Below are positions 54,115-64,000 of a stretch of DNA of 64,000 bases, piece after piece. A program made the position numbers and the translations under genes. Below the pieces are notes generated by a model. That model ran no database searches. It worked only from the letters and a program-made list of their open reading frames with translations, and had not been told where the DNA came from. The DNA is from Gyromitra esculenta (lineage: Eukaryota > Ascomycota > Pezizomycetes > Pezizales > Discinaceae): contig JBCAML010000004.1 of NCBI GenBank assembly GCA_038503075.1, positions 1,323,149 through 1,387,148 of the forward strand, read 5' to 3'. The number at the start of each line of letters is the position of its first letter. The first letter of the stretch is position 1.

Positions 54115-55440
54115 CAATTAATACCAAAATAAACACTCTCAGGCCTTGTCTTCGTACCATTCTTAAAACTTGAACTCATAGTTGCAAAGCACACGCGTCA
54201 ACATAGCGTTAAGGCGGCCAAAGAATAAATGATCGTTAGCTGCACTGACACTCTGGAACCTATTCACCATCCCCTCAGCCTGACGTTTCTTCTAGGCGCA
54301 GAATTCATCAAAGACATTAGGAGAGGTGTGAAGAATCTCGGAGCATGGGATGCCTGCGGCGGAGCCAAAACCTAAGAGCCTTTGGTGACACCCACACCAT
54401 CTGAGAAAGTGCGTGGGGTGATCGCTTTGCGTGGGATTGTACCGACGCTGGTATCATTCATGCGGCCGCTCTCACGGAGAGCGCCATCGGTCTTTTTCAT
54501 ACCTGTCAAAGCCTACGAAATCCATCCACCAACTAGCTGCTCCTCCATCTCGACTTGGGGGGTTTTTTGATGGGACGGGTTTGTGGTGAGGTCGAAGAGT
54601 GCCTGAGTCGTCGTGGTGGAAGTAGTACGAACAGAACCCATGTTCAGGATCGTGAGACTTACGGCCAATTTACGGATTAGGATGTGAGGAGGGGCAGTTT
54701 CAGTAATCCACTGAAATGCGTCAACCGGTTTGGTTCCATCTTCCCAGATACCACCGTTCAAATTCATCTACTTTGTGCATTCTTCGAATATAGGGCCAAC
54801 ATGTTCGAGAATAGTGGCGAGCGTCTTATTTCTCCCAAGCAGGAGTCTAGTAACAAAGGGCCATATAACCCTCAGCATCACTTCTAGATATGCTGCAGTA
54901 ATGATAAAATTCACAGAGAAGTTAACAGCACTATCCAAATACTCCTAGTTCCGGCAAAGTAGAAGCCCAACAAAAACCCGACCGGTAGTACCCGCGAAAA
55001 CTTTAACCACGACCTCATAAAAGTTGATTTCAGTCCAATCGTCGCCACCAACAATATTAGTATAATCACGCCACGCCGCCTCAACTTCCTCAACCATCTC
55101 CAGCAATAGCAAGCCAGCCGTTTCAGTAATAACCCCAAAAAGCTGAAGATTTTTCCTTATTGCCTCAACACGCTAAGCGTCCTCCATTACTCTCTCATGT
55201 GGAGCATAGTCACTCTAGAGCATCTCATCGGAAGTTTCGCGAAACAACAAGGTACTCGAAGGCAACACCTTCATTTCGTTCAGGGCCCTCGAACTGACGA
55301 AGAAGGCCATCCATCTAGTCGGAGAGCGGATCTTGAAGGGTATATTAAAGTCGCCGTATTTCAACATCCCTTCGCGGATAAGATCTTGTGATTCTTTCGT
55401 ACAGCGGTATGGCACTTTCCTGGGGCCAAGGATGCCTGGG
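54115..55440 (-). pseudogene. Cytochrome P450 relic
   Basis: Degenerate fungal P450 read in pieces on the minus strand. From its 5' side: VPYRCTKESQDLIREG and SPTRWMAFF (about 55230-55430); EINFYEVVVKVFAGTTGRVFVG and LLLCRN (about 54960-55130); LNMGSVRTTSTTTTQALFDL, the I-helix region (about 54600-54650); ALRESGRMND with the ExxR motif (about 54440-54490); and the tail RVLCNYEFKF then TRPESVYFG (about 54120-54200). Several stops and phase changes separate them, and the heme-binding FGxGxxxCxG segment cannot be read. Resembles secondary-metabolism P450s; non-functional. Confidence 0.75.
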
Positions 55441-55497
55441 GCGACCCCTACGGCGAATGCTGTATTATGGGTAATATTTCGTGTTGTGATTCGAATA

Positions 55498-55671
55498 CGG
55501 TCGCACCTCGCTATGTCAGATCTCGCTACGTCGGATCCCTTTGCTATCTCGTATGGATCTTCCTGCGATAATATTTTCTGCTCACCAAAATTAATTCGCT
55601 ATCTCGGATAAATTGCAATCTTGTACGAAATCATCTTAAGATTTGACGTCCGATATATCGAGATGCGACTG
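55498..55671. mobile_element. Pogo-type MITE, 174 bp, TA target site
   Basis: It begins CGGTCGCACCTCGCTATGTC and its other end in reverse reads CAGTCGCATCTCGATATATC, flanked by TA. GACGTCC next to the right end is shared with the copy at 45874-46046, so they are one family. It lies just upstream of the P450 relic. Confidence 0.7.
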
Positions 55672-56700
55672 TACAAGACAAACAGTTGGAGGGCAAGTAT
55701 TGGGAGCTGTTTAAGGCCGAAAATACTCATGCCAGTGTGAAAGGTTTCTATTAAAAACATGGATAATAACCCCAAAGCTATGGAAGTGCTGTCGGGAGAA
55801 TAGTGGTTCGGGGGAATAAACTACCGTGGAGTTTAAGAAGAAATGAAGAAACAAAGAAGAGGACTTATCGCATTCAAAGGCCACGCAAAGATAAAGAGGG
55901 ATAGGACTGCTAGGAGATTAAATAGTATACTGTCCTGGGAACCATTTAATGGAAGCAGTTTATTCATCCAGTATCACTCGGTAGCTGATCGTTGGTGCTC
56001 GCAAAGCTTTGGCAATTTCAATTAACTACGAGGGCCATACAGTCACAACGAGACACCCGCCCTCACTTCCAATACTATATTCATTCGAATTAAATGCGTA
56101 TATGCTCATGTGTGCGGATAAGCATCCGAGAAGGTCAGTGATTACTTGGAGAGAAAGATAATCAGTCAAACAAGCTCCAGCTCCTACAGCACGCTGCAAG
56201 CTGCGGGAGAGAGGCTGAACAAGAGACTAGTATGCTACATACTCGCATCTTTAATATTTCCTAAGAGCAATAATGTAATCCACGCTAATAACTGTTTGTT
56301 TCTTTTTCAGTTCATGTTATTCTAATACGTTTGCCAAAAAATCAACGGTAAAAAGGTCACAACGTAAATACCCGTACGAAAAAAATCCTCGTAGCGGTAC
56401 GATAATAAAGCAATTGGCATCATAGATCTACATTCGACCAACAACCCCTCTATAAAAACCTTTGATAGTAGAGGTTATCTACAGCTAGGATAAGATGCAT
56501 CTACCTGCGGCCGAAAGAAAGCCCATTGATATATATAGCATAAGGAAGACATTTACACGCTACTGAAACAAGAAAGAACACCCTATTCTAACCTTAACCC
56601 AATGCTTTTTTGTTACATCCAAGAAAAAAAATCCCAGATTTTCTATGCAACCTCGATTTACCCACCACATTCCCTTTCCAAAAAACATATGCATCCTCAC
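55672..56700. other. Intergenic, about 1 kb
   Basis: No gene recognised. Confidence 0.4.
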
Positions 56701-59451
56701 TCACATACCACTAAATCTCCCCCTCTTTCTCTTTCTCCACTCTCCCCTAGTTCTCCACTTCCTAAGCATTCTCGGCTCCGGAGCTGCGATCCCCAAAACC
56801 TCCCTCCGCATCGCCACTTCCCTCATCCAATCTCTCTCTGCCACTTTCTCCTCACTTGCACCATCCTTGACTATATTCTTCTTCACTCGCTTCTCCCACC
56901 CCCTCCTTTTATACAACGCCTCACCCCACGCCTTCTCCACGACATCCACCACCTCCTCAACCTGCAAATATCCCAGCATCGCCGCCGCCAACCGATTAAT
57001 CCTCTTTGGCGTAGGCATATACACACTCTTATTATAGACCGGGGCCAACCTAATCCTTATAGCCCTAATCACAACTCTCGGATCCACAAACACATCTAGT
57101 TTCTGCAATTTCTTCACCAACTTAATCCCCCACGGAAAACTCGAAACGCACCCTGCAAACTCCCTATACCTCCTCGGCACCCTCCTCTGCTCCTGTGGCG
57201 GCGGCGGTCGCACGTGAGGTGTTGTCGTCGGCGAATACGGGCGGAACGTTAGAAACCCCCACGAGATTATCGCAGCGATTAGTTGCCGCGGGAATAGCTT
57301 CCTGAGCGGGTTTTCTCTACTGCGTTGTGGGATCTCAACAGGGAGAGATGGGAGACCGTCTAGGTCTGTGAAGTCACTTTCGTCAGTGGCGGTAATTAGA
57401 GAGTCTACTTTCGACAGGGTGATAGTTGCAGGTGCTAATCGGCGACGGGTCGAGATGGAGCGTATTGGGTGGTACCATTCGACAAGGCCGCAGGCGAGGG
57501 CTTCGAGGTCGGTGAAGCGGCGGGCCATGCCGAGGCGCTTAAAGATCTCGCGCCATAAGATTGGGTCAACTTCGGTTGCGCCGCTGCGAAGGAGGGAAAA
57601 GAGGACGCCGATGACGAGGAAAAGGTCGTCATCGAGCTGGCCTGGCTGGGTTTCGGGATTTTTGCCAAGACGGCGGGGACGGAGGAGCTTGCTAATGAGG
57701 AGGTGGAGTGAGGGAGTGGAAACGGGGATAGCGGTGATTCGCATGTGCTCGATCCTATGCAGTGCTTCTCGAACCCTTTCGCGGTAAAGGTCTGATTGGA
57801 GGAGAAGGTTATGGATTTTGGCATCGGGGGTACCGGGGACGGGGTAGCGCAGGGCAAAATCCAATTTCCTCCAGTCTTTAACAGCGAGAGATTCTTCGAG
57901 AGCGGAAGAAAGCTCGTCCATTGTGCTAGGTCCCTGGTATTTCGAGTTGACTTTGGGTCTTGAAGCCTCTGGGATCACAAGTTCTTCGGGGCTTAGGTGA
58001 GAAGTGGCTTCTTGCAATGTCATGCCGAGTTCAGCAAGAATCCAGGTAGATTTGTCTTCAGGGAGCTCAAAACGCTTCATGACAGCTTCAACGGTTTCCC
58101 GACCTATGACTAGACCAGTACCAAAGGTTTCGAGGTAGCGATATATATCTGCTCTCCCTATATTGACCTGGCTTACAACCAACGCCCAAAACTTATCTCC
58201 CATGATAGTCCTATCTAGTTCATTCGAACGTGCGAGGATAAACCTCAGCGCCTCCAGTTTATCCGGCCTCGAAACTATAACACTCATGAGCGAGCTCTCA
58301 GTGACCTTGACACGCATCTCGACAAATGAGTATAAAAGCTGATGAAGTTCCTGGACAGATCCATACTTTGCAGTCCATTTTATAAGGTCATCTGCAGGAG
58401 ACGTATCCTCAGGCAAGTCAGCAAAAGAGAGTAAATGCCAATGCCACCGTAATGCATCTGGGTATAGGCCCATCTTGCACAGTGATGGTATCAAGGCAGT
58501 GTAAGCTCTGGCCGGCTTCCTGACCGTGGCATGAATTTCCCGGAGTTGAATCTGCGCATCTAGACGGTTCCGAAGAACTTTGACGAAGAGTTCTCCCCAG
58601 GAACGAGAGGTATGACGAGGGTAAAGTCGATAATGCCATGAACGGGCAATCGCAGGGTCAGAATTGGTGATAAGAAAGTGGCCAACAATTGTGTCATATA
58701 TTCCGGGCCAATTCCCCCGAGCCCCAACCCGGATATCCAGGTCTCGTATGTATTTCCAGATTTCCTCCAAGAATGCTTCGTTCCGTAAAGCAGACATTAA
58801 AAATATTTCCCATATTAAATCAGAACCTGCCCCCCGAATTGGCAAATCTATCTTTCGAAGTTGCATCCCATCCCATACCTCCCTAACTCCAGCATCATGG
58901 TATAGCCGTCTCTTGAAGTCCAGTAAAGTGCGCCACAGCTTAGTACTCGCTCTGAATATAGGATTATCGACCAATTTAGTCCCCAAAGAGTCTGGGGAAC
59001 CAATATCTGATTGTTCACGAAGCCCAGCAAAGGAACCAGTTGCTTTGTTTATCACCCGTTGCTGTTCAGGAGTCAAATCGATCCTTCGCAGCTGTGTCCA
59101 GCCTGATTCTGAGGTTTGCTCGCCTCCAACATCATCATCACCTCCCAATTTCTCTCCCTTTTCAGCACTTCGAAACCCTTCCAATTCATCCCAATCAATT
59201 GACCTTTTCTTCTTTTTTGCTCTTCCTAAATTTCTTGTCATATGAATCCCCCGCTCCTGCTGGCGAATTCTCCTTCCTCCTCCCCCATCAACAGCAATGC
59301 TCCCATGTTGCTCCCTCGACAACAACCCCTCCAATAGGTATCTCCTGCAATTAAAACACACATATGGATTTGTGAGATATATCATAGACGACGGTTGAGC
59401 GTGAGCGAGAACTGACTGCCGAGAGACGAGGCTCTGTATGGCGCGACGCAT
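56701..59451 (-). CDS. Mitochondrial PPR-like protein, 916 aa
   Basis: Single exon from ATG 59451. The basic, acid-poor N-terminus (MRRAIQSLVSRQSVLAH) suits a mitochondrial targeting peptide, and CFNCRRYLL near 32-40 is common just after such signals in fungal mitochondrial proteins. A basic KKKKRS follows near 80. The body is helical with pentatricopeptide-like units around 250-480 (for example AYTALIPSLCKMGLYPDALR), and the C-terminal third is Arg-rich, ending RKRKRGRFSGM. Such proteins bind organelle transcripts and act in their processing or translation; the target here is unknown. It is divergent to MRPL31, another mitochondrial gene. Confidence 0.75.
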   Translation of the reverse strand: MRRAIQSLVSRQSVLAHAQPSSMIYLTNPYVCFNCRRYLLEGLLSREQHGSIAVDGGGGRRIRQQERGIHMTRNLGRAKKKKRSIDWDELEGFRSAEKGEKLGGDDDVGGEQTSESGWTQLRRIDLTPEQQRVINKATGSFAGLREQSDIGSPDSLGTKLVDNPIFRASTKLWRTLLDFKRRLYHDAGVREVWDGMQLRKIDLPIRGAGSDLIWEIFLMSALRNEAFLEEIWKYIRDLDIRVGARGNWPGIYDTIVGHFLITNSDPAIARSWHYRLYPRHTSRSWGELFVKVLRNRLDAQIQLREIHATVRKPARAYTALIPSLCKMGLYPDALRWHWHLLSFADLPEDTSPADDLIKWTAKYGSVQELHQLLYSFVEMRVKVTESSLMSVIVSRPDKLEALRFILARSNELDRTIMGDKFWALVVSQVNIGRADIYRYLETFGTGLVIGRETVEAVMKRFELPEDKSTWILAELGMTLQEATSHLSPEELVIPEASRPKVNSKYQGPSTMDELSSALEESLAVKDWRKLDFALRYPVPGTPDAKIHNLLLQSDLYRERVREALHRIEHMRITAIPVSTPSLHLLISKLLRPRRLGKNPETQPGQLDDDLFLVIGVLFSLLRSGATEVDPILWREIFKRLGMARRFTDLEALACGLVEWYHPIRSISTRRRLAPATITLSKVDSLITATDESDFTDLDGLPSLPVEIPQRSRENPLRKLFPRQLIAAIISWGFLTFRPYSPTTTPHVRPPPPQEQRRVPRRYREFAGCVSSFPWGIKLVKKLQKLDVFVDPRVVIRAIRIRLAPVYNKSVYMPTPKRINRLAAAMLGYLQVEEVVDVVEKAWGEALYKRRGWEKRVKKNIVKDGASEEKVAERDWMREVAMRREVLGIAAPEPRMLRKWRTRGEWRKRKRGRFSGM

Positions 59452-59812
59452 AAACGGTTTCCAGGAGTACAGGGACGCATACGTGCCGGGGCAGGCGGGC
59501 GTTTGAACGAGTAAATTACGATCGTGCCTCGGATTAGCAGCGGACCAACATTATTTCCCCGGCGGAGAAGAATTGAATTGTTTCTGACTTGAGAATGTGT
59601 GATGTTTACCAGGATATATCGCGGGGAAATCCAATAGGGGTTGGTGGGGGAACTTTCTTCAAAATTTCTGTTCCTGTGCATGACTAAGCCCCCACCAGCA
59701 CAAATGTTTCGAGGCTCCACCACCACCATCCGAACTTCTCCAACGTCCACCCATCACGACAGCTCTTTACACCCCTGGTAAAGAATCCCCCAATCCCCCC
59801 TCTACCGCTGCA
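59452..59812. promoter_or_regulatory. Divergent promoter between two mitochondrial-protein genes
   Basis: 361 bp separate the ATGs of the PPR-like gene (minus) and MRPL31 (plus). No sequence motif was confidently identified. Confidence 0.5.
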
Positions 59813-60358
59813 ATGTTCGGTTTCTTGCGACCTACCCAGCCGTTAAGTGGTGGCCTCCTCTGGTAACCCCTCACTCTCCTCTCCCGCCAATTGCAGTCCG
59901 TTCAGCACTGATTGCTGACCGCCCATGCCCACCTTCGCCGCCGCGCAGGAAAATACCGTGGCGTATGTCCAGCATGCAAAAATACCGACACCGTCAGCGA
60001 CTCCGGCGTGTTGACCGTATTGTCGCCTGTGTCGACAACGCGCTCACGAAGCAGGGCATGTCCGCTGCGGCTGTTGAGAGGTGGAAGCTTGAGATGCCAA
60101 CGGAGGAGGAAATGGAGCCGAAAGATAAATACACTCTATTCGACCGGAACGCAAAAAAGTACAGGAAGGGTGTTCACAGTATGTTCCCTGTCCTTTACAT
60201 TTTTTTTCTATTCATCGGTGTTTTGTTTTTTTTCCCTTCTTCCCATCCCATCTCTTATCAAGAGTCCTATCGATCGACAGCTCTGACCGCGATGCGATGT
60301 CGCAGAGGTGCCGAAATGGACGCGAGTCAGCCAGAGGGTCAACCCTCCCGGTTACTGA
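59813..60358 (+). CDS. MRPL31: Mitochondrial large-subunit ribosomal protein MRPL31
   Basis: Exons 59813-59862, 59949-60178 and 60306-60358 encode 110 aa. Both introns have GT..AG ends (GTAACC..GCGCAG, GTATGT..GTCGCAG). The protein follows the fungal family closely: MFGFLRPTQPLSGGLLWKIP, QRLRRVDRIVACVDNAL, VERWKLEMPTEEEM, KDKYTLFDRNAKKYRKGVHK, and the end VPKWTRVSQRVNPPGY. This is a fungus-specific component of the mitochondrial 54S subunit. The first exon is only 50 nt, and the open frame continuing from exon 2 into intron 2 is not the real end. Confidence 0.93.
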
Positions 60359-63300
60359 AAGAAGGAAAGGAAAGGAAAGGAAAGATGGGGATCTGGGGGA
60401 TCTGGGGAGACGCACAACACGGAGCGACTCGGAGAAAAGTGGGCACGCACGGGGAGTTTTTTCTGTCTGGATTCTTTTTTTTTTATTCTGCTTCTCTTCT
60501 CGACCTCGGCCTACGATTCTGTACATTGCATTGCATTACATTACATATGCCAGGCTACAGCATCTGATGGGCTCTGGGAACTGCTTATGCCGGCTAGCCA
60601 GCGATTGCTGCTTCTCGTACGAGGCTAGATGGCGTTCCTATAGGGTTTTAGAACAGCGGATGGGTGTGATGCGAGTGAGGGCCGAGACTCGGCGAGGTTG
60701 AATACGAAGGCCGTGGAATAACGACGTGCAGAGATGCGCAATGCTGTAGCCCTCCACCGGCATCCGGCATAAGCCTGGGCAACACTTCGCAGTTCCGAAG
60801 ACGGCGATCTAATGCACCGTGAAAGCCCAAATATCAAACCCTTCAAGATAAATACTGCCACCTATGCTTCCCGTGTAGGATACGCCTGCATTCATAAGAC
60901 TTTAATGTTATATCGTATTGAATATTACACGAAAGCTGGAACGGAGATACGCCCACGTAAGTACAACTGGTACCTATACCCAGTACATATTTAAATAAAT
61001 AGTTACAGACTGCAACAACATACTGTCAAGCCATTAAAATTGATCCGAGATAGCCGTTTGGTACGAGACGACATGCCAACTAACTCAGTAATAGACGCCA
61101 GATTAGTTATATATATATAAATTTAGTTCCAACTATTCATGGGTTCCATCCCATCCACGAATATGTACCCCATACAGCACACAGCATACAGCACATATCC
61201 AAATAGGATAAACATCTCAGCCTTCTTCTTCTTTTCTCTTCTCCCTCCGCGCCACGTGTAAGGCTCTCCAAAAAAATTCCAGAGAAAAATGCGGGGCAAA
61301 AAAAGGCAGCAGTACCCGCGACGCGACAGAAAAGAAAAACACGGGGTACAATACGTAAATAGCTGCACGTAGCTTGTTTTGAATTGTCTCTCATTATATA
61401 CACAAAAAGAAAATATCTTCCGCAGCGACCACAGAGGTAACTGTAGTAATTACTGTGTATTGTAGCACACACAGAGAGACATGGTGTTCCGCCAATACCA
61501 TCATTGGCTATCCATCCACTTGTCATTGGCACTGAACAACACTGGATGAACTGGATGAGCTGCGGTGGCACACACAAGGCGCGTACCTGGGTAAATACCG
61601 CGGTACCGCGTTCTTGTATGAGATGAACACTTTACTAGCGATTGGATATGCCCGGCTAGATCAGATGGAAATATCATTCTATTTTGTTGATCAAAACCGT
61701 TTTTTGATTAATCTCCCAATAGGCTGTTACCGGAGAAAAATCATGAGAAAACGCAGGTGATTTCTACTTAGAATACCATGTTGTGGTGTTTTTGTGGTTG
61801 AGTATAACAGTGGTCAATTTCAACCTGGACTAGCAGGGCCGGGCAGGCAGAATAAAAAGGGTTCAATTCTTTTTTTTTTTTTCCCGCTCACTTCTCCTTT
61901 CTGAAATCCCAACCATACAATCAACCTACAGGCTGATAGTTTCAAGCCTGACTGCAGCTTTGAGAATGCGTCCAGACCAGGAAAAATTTAATGTCTCTTC
62001 CGACAAAAAAATAATCTCGCCATACATAACAGCACAGTACCCTGCCCTACCTATACTCCAGTACATATATTTTAGTTCTAACCAAGTTAACATAGAAATT
62101 TTGTCAACCAGGTTAATTTACTGGTATCCAGAATCACCTCAAAAAAAAAAAAAACATGGGACGAGTCAATGATCAGTAATAACAACACATGTTCACACGC
62201 GACCACTTTTAACCCACGGACGAACCAAAACCTTTGCGGTTGAAAAATCACCACCACCGCCACCGTCGGGATTCATATTCTGACTGCTGAGAGAAAGAAA
62301 TCCATCATAAACTAGAAAAAGCGTAAACAAACATAAACACCTCACGCCCCCCCCCCCTTACTTCACCCCCCCCCCTGGGGGCCTCCAATTCAAACCACTC
62401 CACGATATCACCACTGCACGTGTCATTGTCATCACCATTACCACCACTATCACCACGAAACAACTACCCAATCAATCAATCAATCAATCAATACCAGATA
62501 GATAGGTTCGTTCGAAATCTCTAGTGCAAAAACAGATTCAATTGAATCAATACCTACATACATAGGAATACCCTAACCGTCACAAGAATACAAAGAGGTA
62601 AAGAACTAACCCCCCACACCTTCCCACAGCTGATCCAATTGCCACTGCTTGCCTACTACCAATACAAACCATCTTCGACGTCACCAACCGATAAGCCACA
62701 TTGTCGTACAAAAGCCCGAAGAAGAAAAAAGGAAAAGGAAATAATAAGAGGGAAAATAAGTAAATAAACAATACACAATACACGAACCCAGGAACCGATA
62801 TCGGGTACCAGGGGTGGGGAGGGGGGGTTATACGGGTGTTCTACTACCATAACCTCCTCGTTGATCAAGAGTCTCACAGCGAGAAAAAGTAAAAGAAGAT
62901 CTGGGAATGGAAAAGGTTTCAAGGATCGCCATGGGGAGAGAGATCGCAGGAATAAAAAAGTGAGTTTGAAGAAAACCAATCCTTATGCATATGCTTAGGC
63001 GGATGAAAAGCAAATGCATTAGGGGGCTAAAAAGTAATAGTAATCATAAAGGGGTCGTAAGTCATAAGCATAAGCATCGTCAAAGGTCATCAAATAAGTT
63101 GCAAAAACGTTGTAAAAAGATATCTTGATAAAACGACGAGTGGGAGATCTAATCTCATAACTCTTAAGGAGCAAACTAAAGGGCTGAAAAGAGTGTGCAG
63201 AAGCTATTTTTTTTCTTGCTTTCGGTTTTTTTTTGTTCCAAGACCGCCATAAGTCATTTGACATTATCCAGTCCATTTCGTTGAGTTCGTTCCTAGGAAA

Positions 63301-64000
63301 AAGATACCAACAAGCAGGCCATTAAACAACCCCGTACAACAGAAGAGAGAAGGTATCGTTATGTGAAATAAATGATAAAAAAACAAAGGTAAGCTTTGCT
63401 CCCATCCACGCTGCCACAGCATGCTGAGGAGTCCGAGAGAAGTCCCTGTTAATATCAAGACAAGATGAGAAGGTATAGGGGAAGAAAAAAAGTACATGAA
63501 CGTATCAAATAAAACCCAAGCCAAAAACTGCGCCCGACCAGCCAACCAATAACCAACCTGAAGCTAAAGAAAACGCGTTCTTTCGCTGACCGCAATAAAA
63601 CACAAGCGTATAAAACATAATAAAACAAGAACAAATAGTGCCGCCATCCAGTTCCAGGTTTTTTTGCCTTCCCTCGATAAGAATAGGAATAATAAATAAA
63701 AGGGGGGGGAGAGCAAGAAGATCTTGCCGAAAAAGGAGGTTACCACTCAGTGCCCAGATGAGTCAAAGTATGAGTCCGATCTTTCTCGAACGATGGGGGG
63801 AAAAATATAAAACAAAATAACCGCCAACCCGTAAAACATAGGAAAGTATAAGAACAACCGTGTATTGGGAATCTCTCGTCTCATCAACTCATCGCCTCAT
63901 TTTATCCGTCTATCTTCAAAATAGCCTTGTTCAGTAGGGCTTAAACTCTCTGCCTCTCATAGCTCCTGTGAGGATATTCTGAGGATGCTGTTCGACGGTC
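60359..64000. other. 3.6 kb without supported gene
   Basis: It starts with the MRPL31 3' flank. The rest has many homopolymers (C tracts at 62347-62357 and 62366-62375, several A and T runs) and short ORFs on both strands whose translations look like low complexity. It may be the long leader or trailer of a gene beyond the right edge. No tRNA or known repeat seen. Confidence 0.4.
62469..62492. repeat. ATCA microsatellite
   Basis: About six tandem ATCA units. Confidence 0.85.

Noticed and set aside
60179..60567. 200-codon plus ORF continuing from MRPL31 exon 2
   Set aside because: Read-through of intron 2; the spliced form restores the conserved MRPL31 end.
62340..62500. CRISPR-like or structured repeat
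   Set aside because: Only homopolymers and a short ATCA microsatellite; a eukaryotic locus without spacer architecture.

Overview
The window looks like a filamentous ascomycete (Pezizomycotina) chromosome. Introns are short (about 49-130 nt) with GT..AG ends and CTAAC/CTGAC-like branch sites. Typical fungal housekeeping genes are present (SRP14, a Snx41/Atg20-type sorting nexin, a Ubp12-type deubiquitinase, mitochondrial ribosomal protein MRPL31), alongside a large block of Ty3/gypsy chromoviruses. The species cannot be fixed from sequence alone.

Positions 1-23.5 kb are a nested retrotransposon block built from one family, a chromovirus with a C-terminal chromodomain. The oldest layer is a broken integrase-type transposase gene plus three small same-strand ORFs (13638-23533). 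Copy 1b (minus strand, 1953-13637) sits upstream of the integrase. It is interrupted in gag by copy 2 (plus strand, 6422-12946), whose pol in turn holds a solo LTR (10243-10664). Copy 1b pol is interrupted by an LTR (1581-1952), itself split by copy 1a, which runs off the left edge. Solo LTRs at 14014 and 14618 break the integrase. A solo LTR at 16850 and the full copy 3 (17438-23373) break a 137-codon ORF. Five-bp target duplications are visible for six insertions, so the order of events can be read directly. The family shows gag and pol joined by a -1 frameshift site with a covarying stem, a primer-binding site complementary to its own LTR transcript (self-priming, as in Tf1/sushi), and LTR ends that are not TG..CA.

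Positions 23.5-28.8 kb are gene-poor: an unexplained 187-codon open frame, a decayed two-RRM gene and a 276-bp inverted-repeat element. From 28.8 to 42 kb lie a small membrane protein, SRP14, Snx41, and three minus-strand single-pass membrane proteins of unknown function. At 42.3-44.1 kb is a fused zinc-macrodomain/class M sirtuin (SirTM), predicted to add and remove ADP-ribose. Positions 46.9-51.8 kb hold a four-exon Ubp12-like protease. Positions 54.1-55.4 kb are a cytochrome P450 relic. Two related pogo-type MITEs lie at 45.9 and 55.5 kb. A PPR-like mitochondrial protein gene and MRPL31 are divergently arranged at 56.7-60.4 kb. The last 3.6 kb show no convincing gene.
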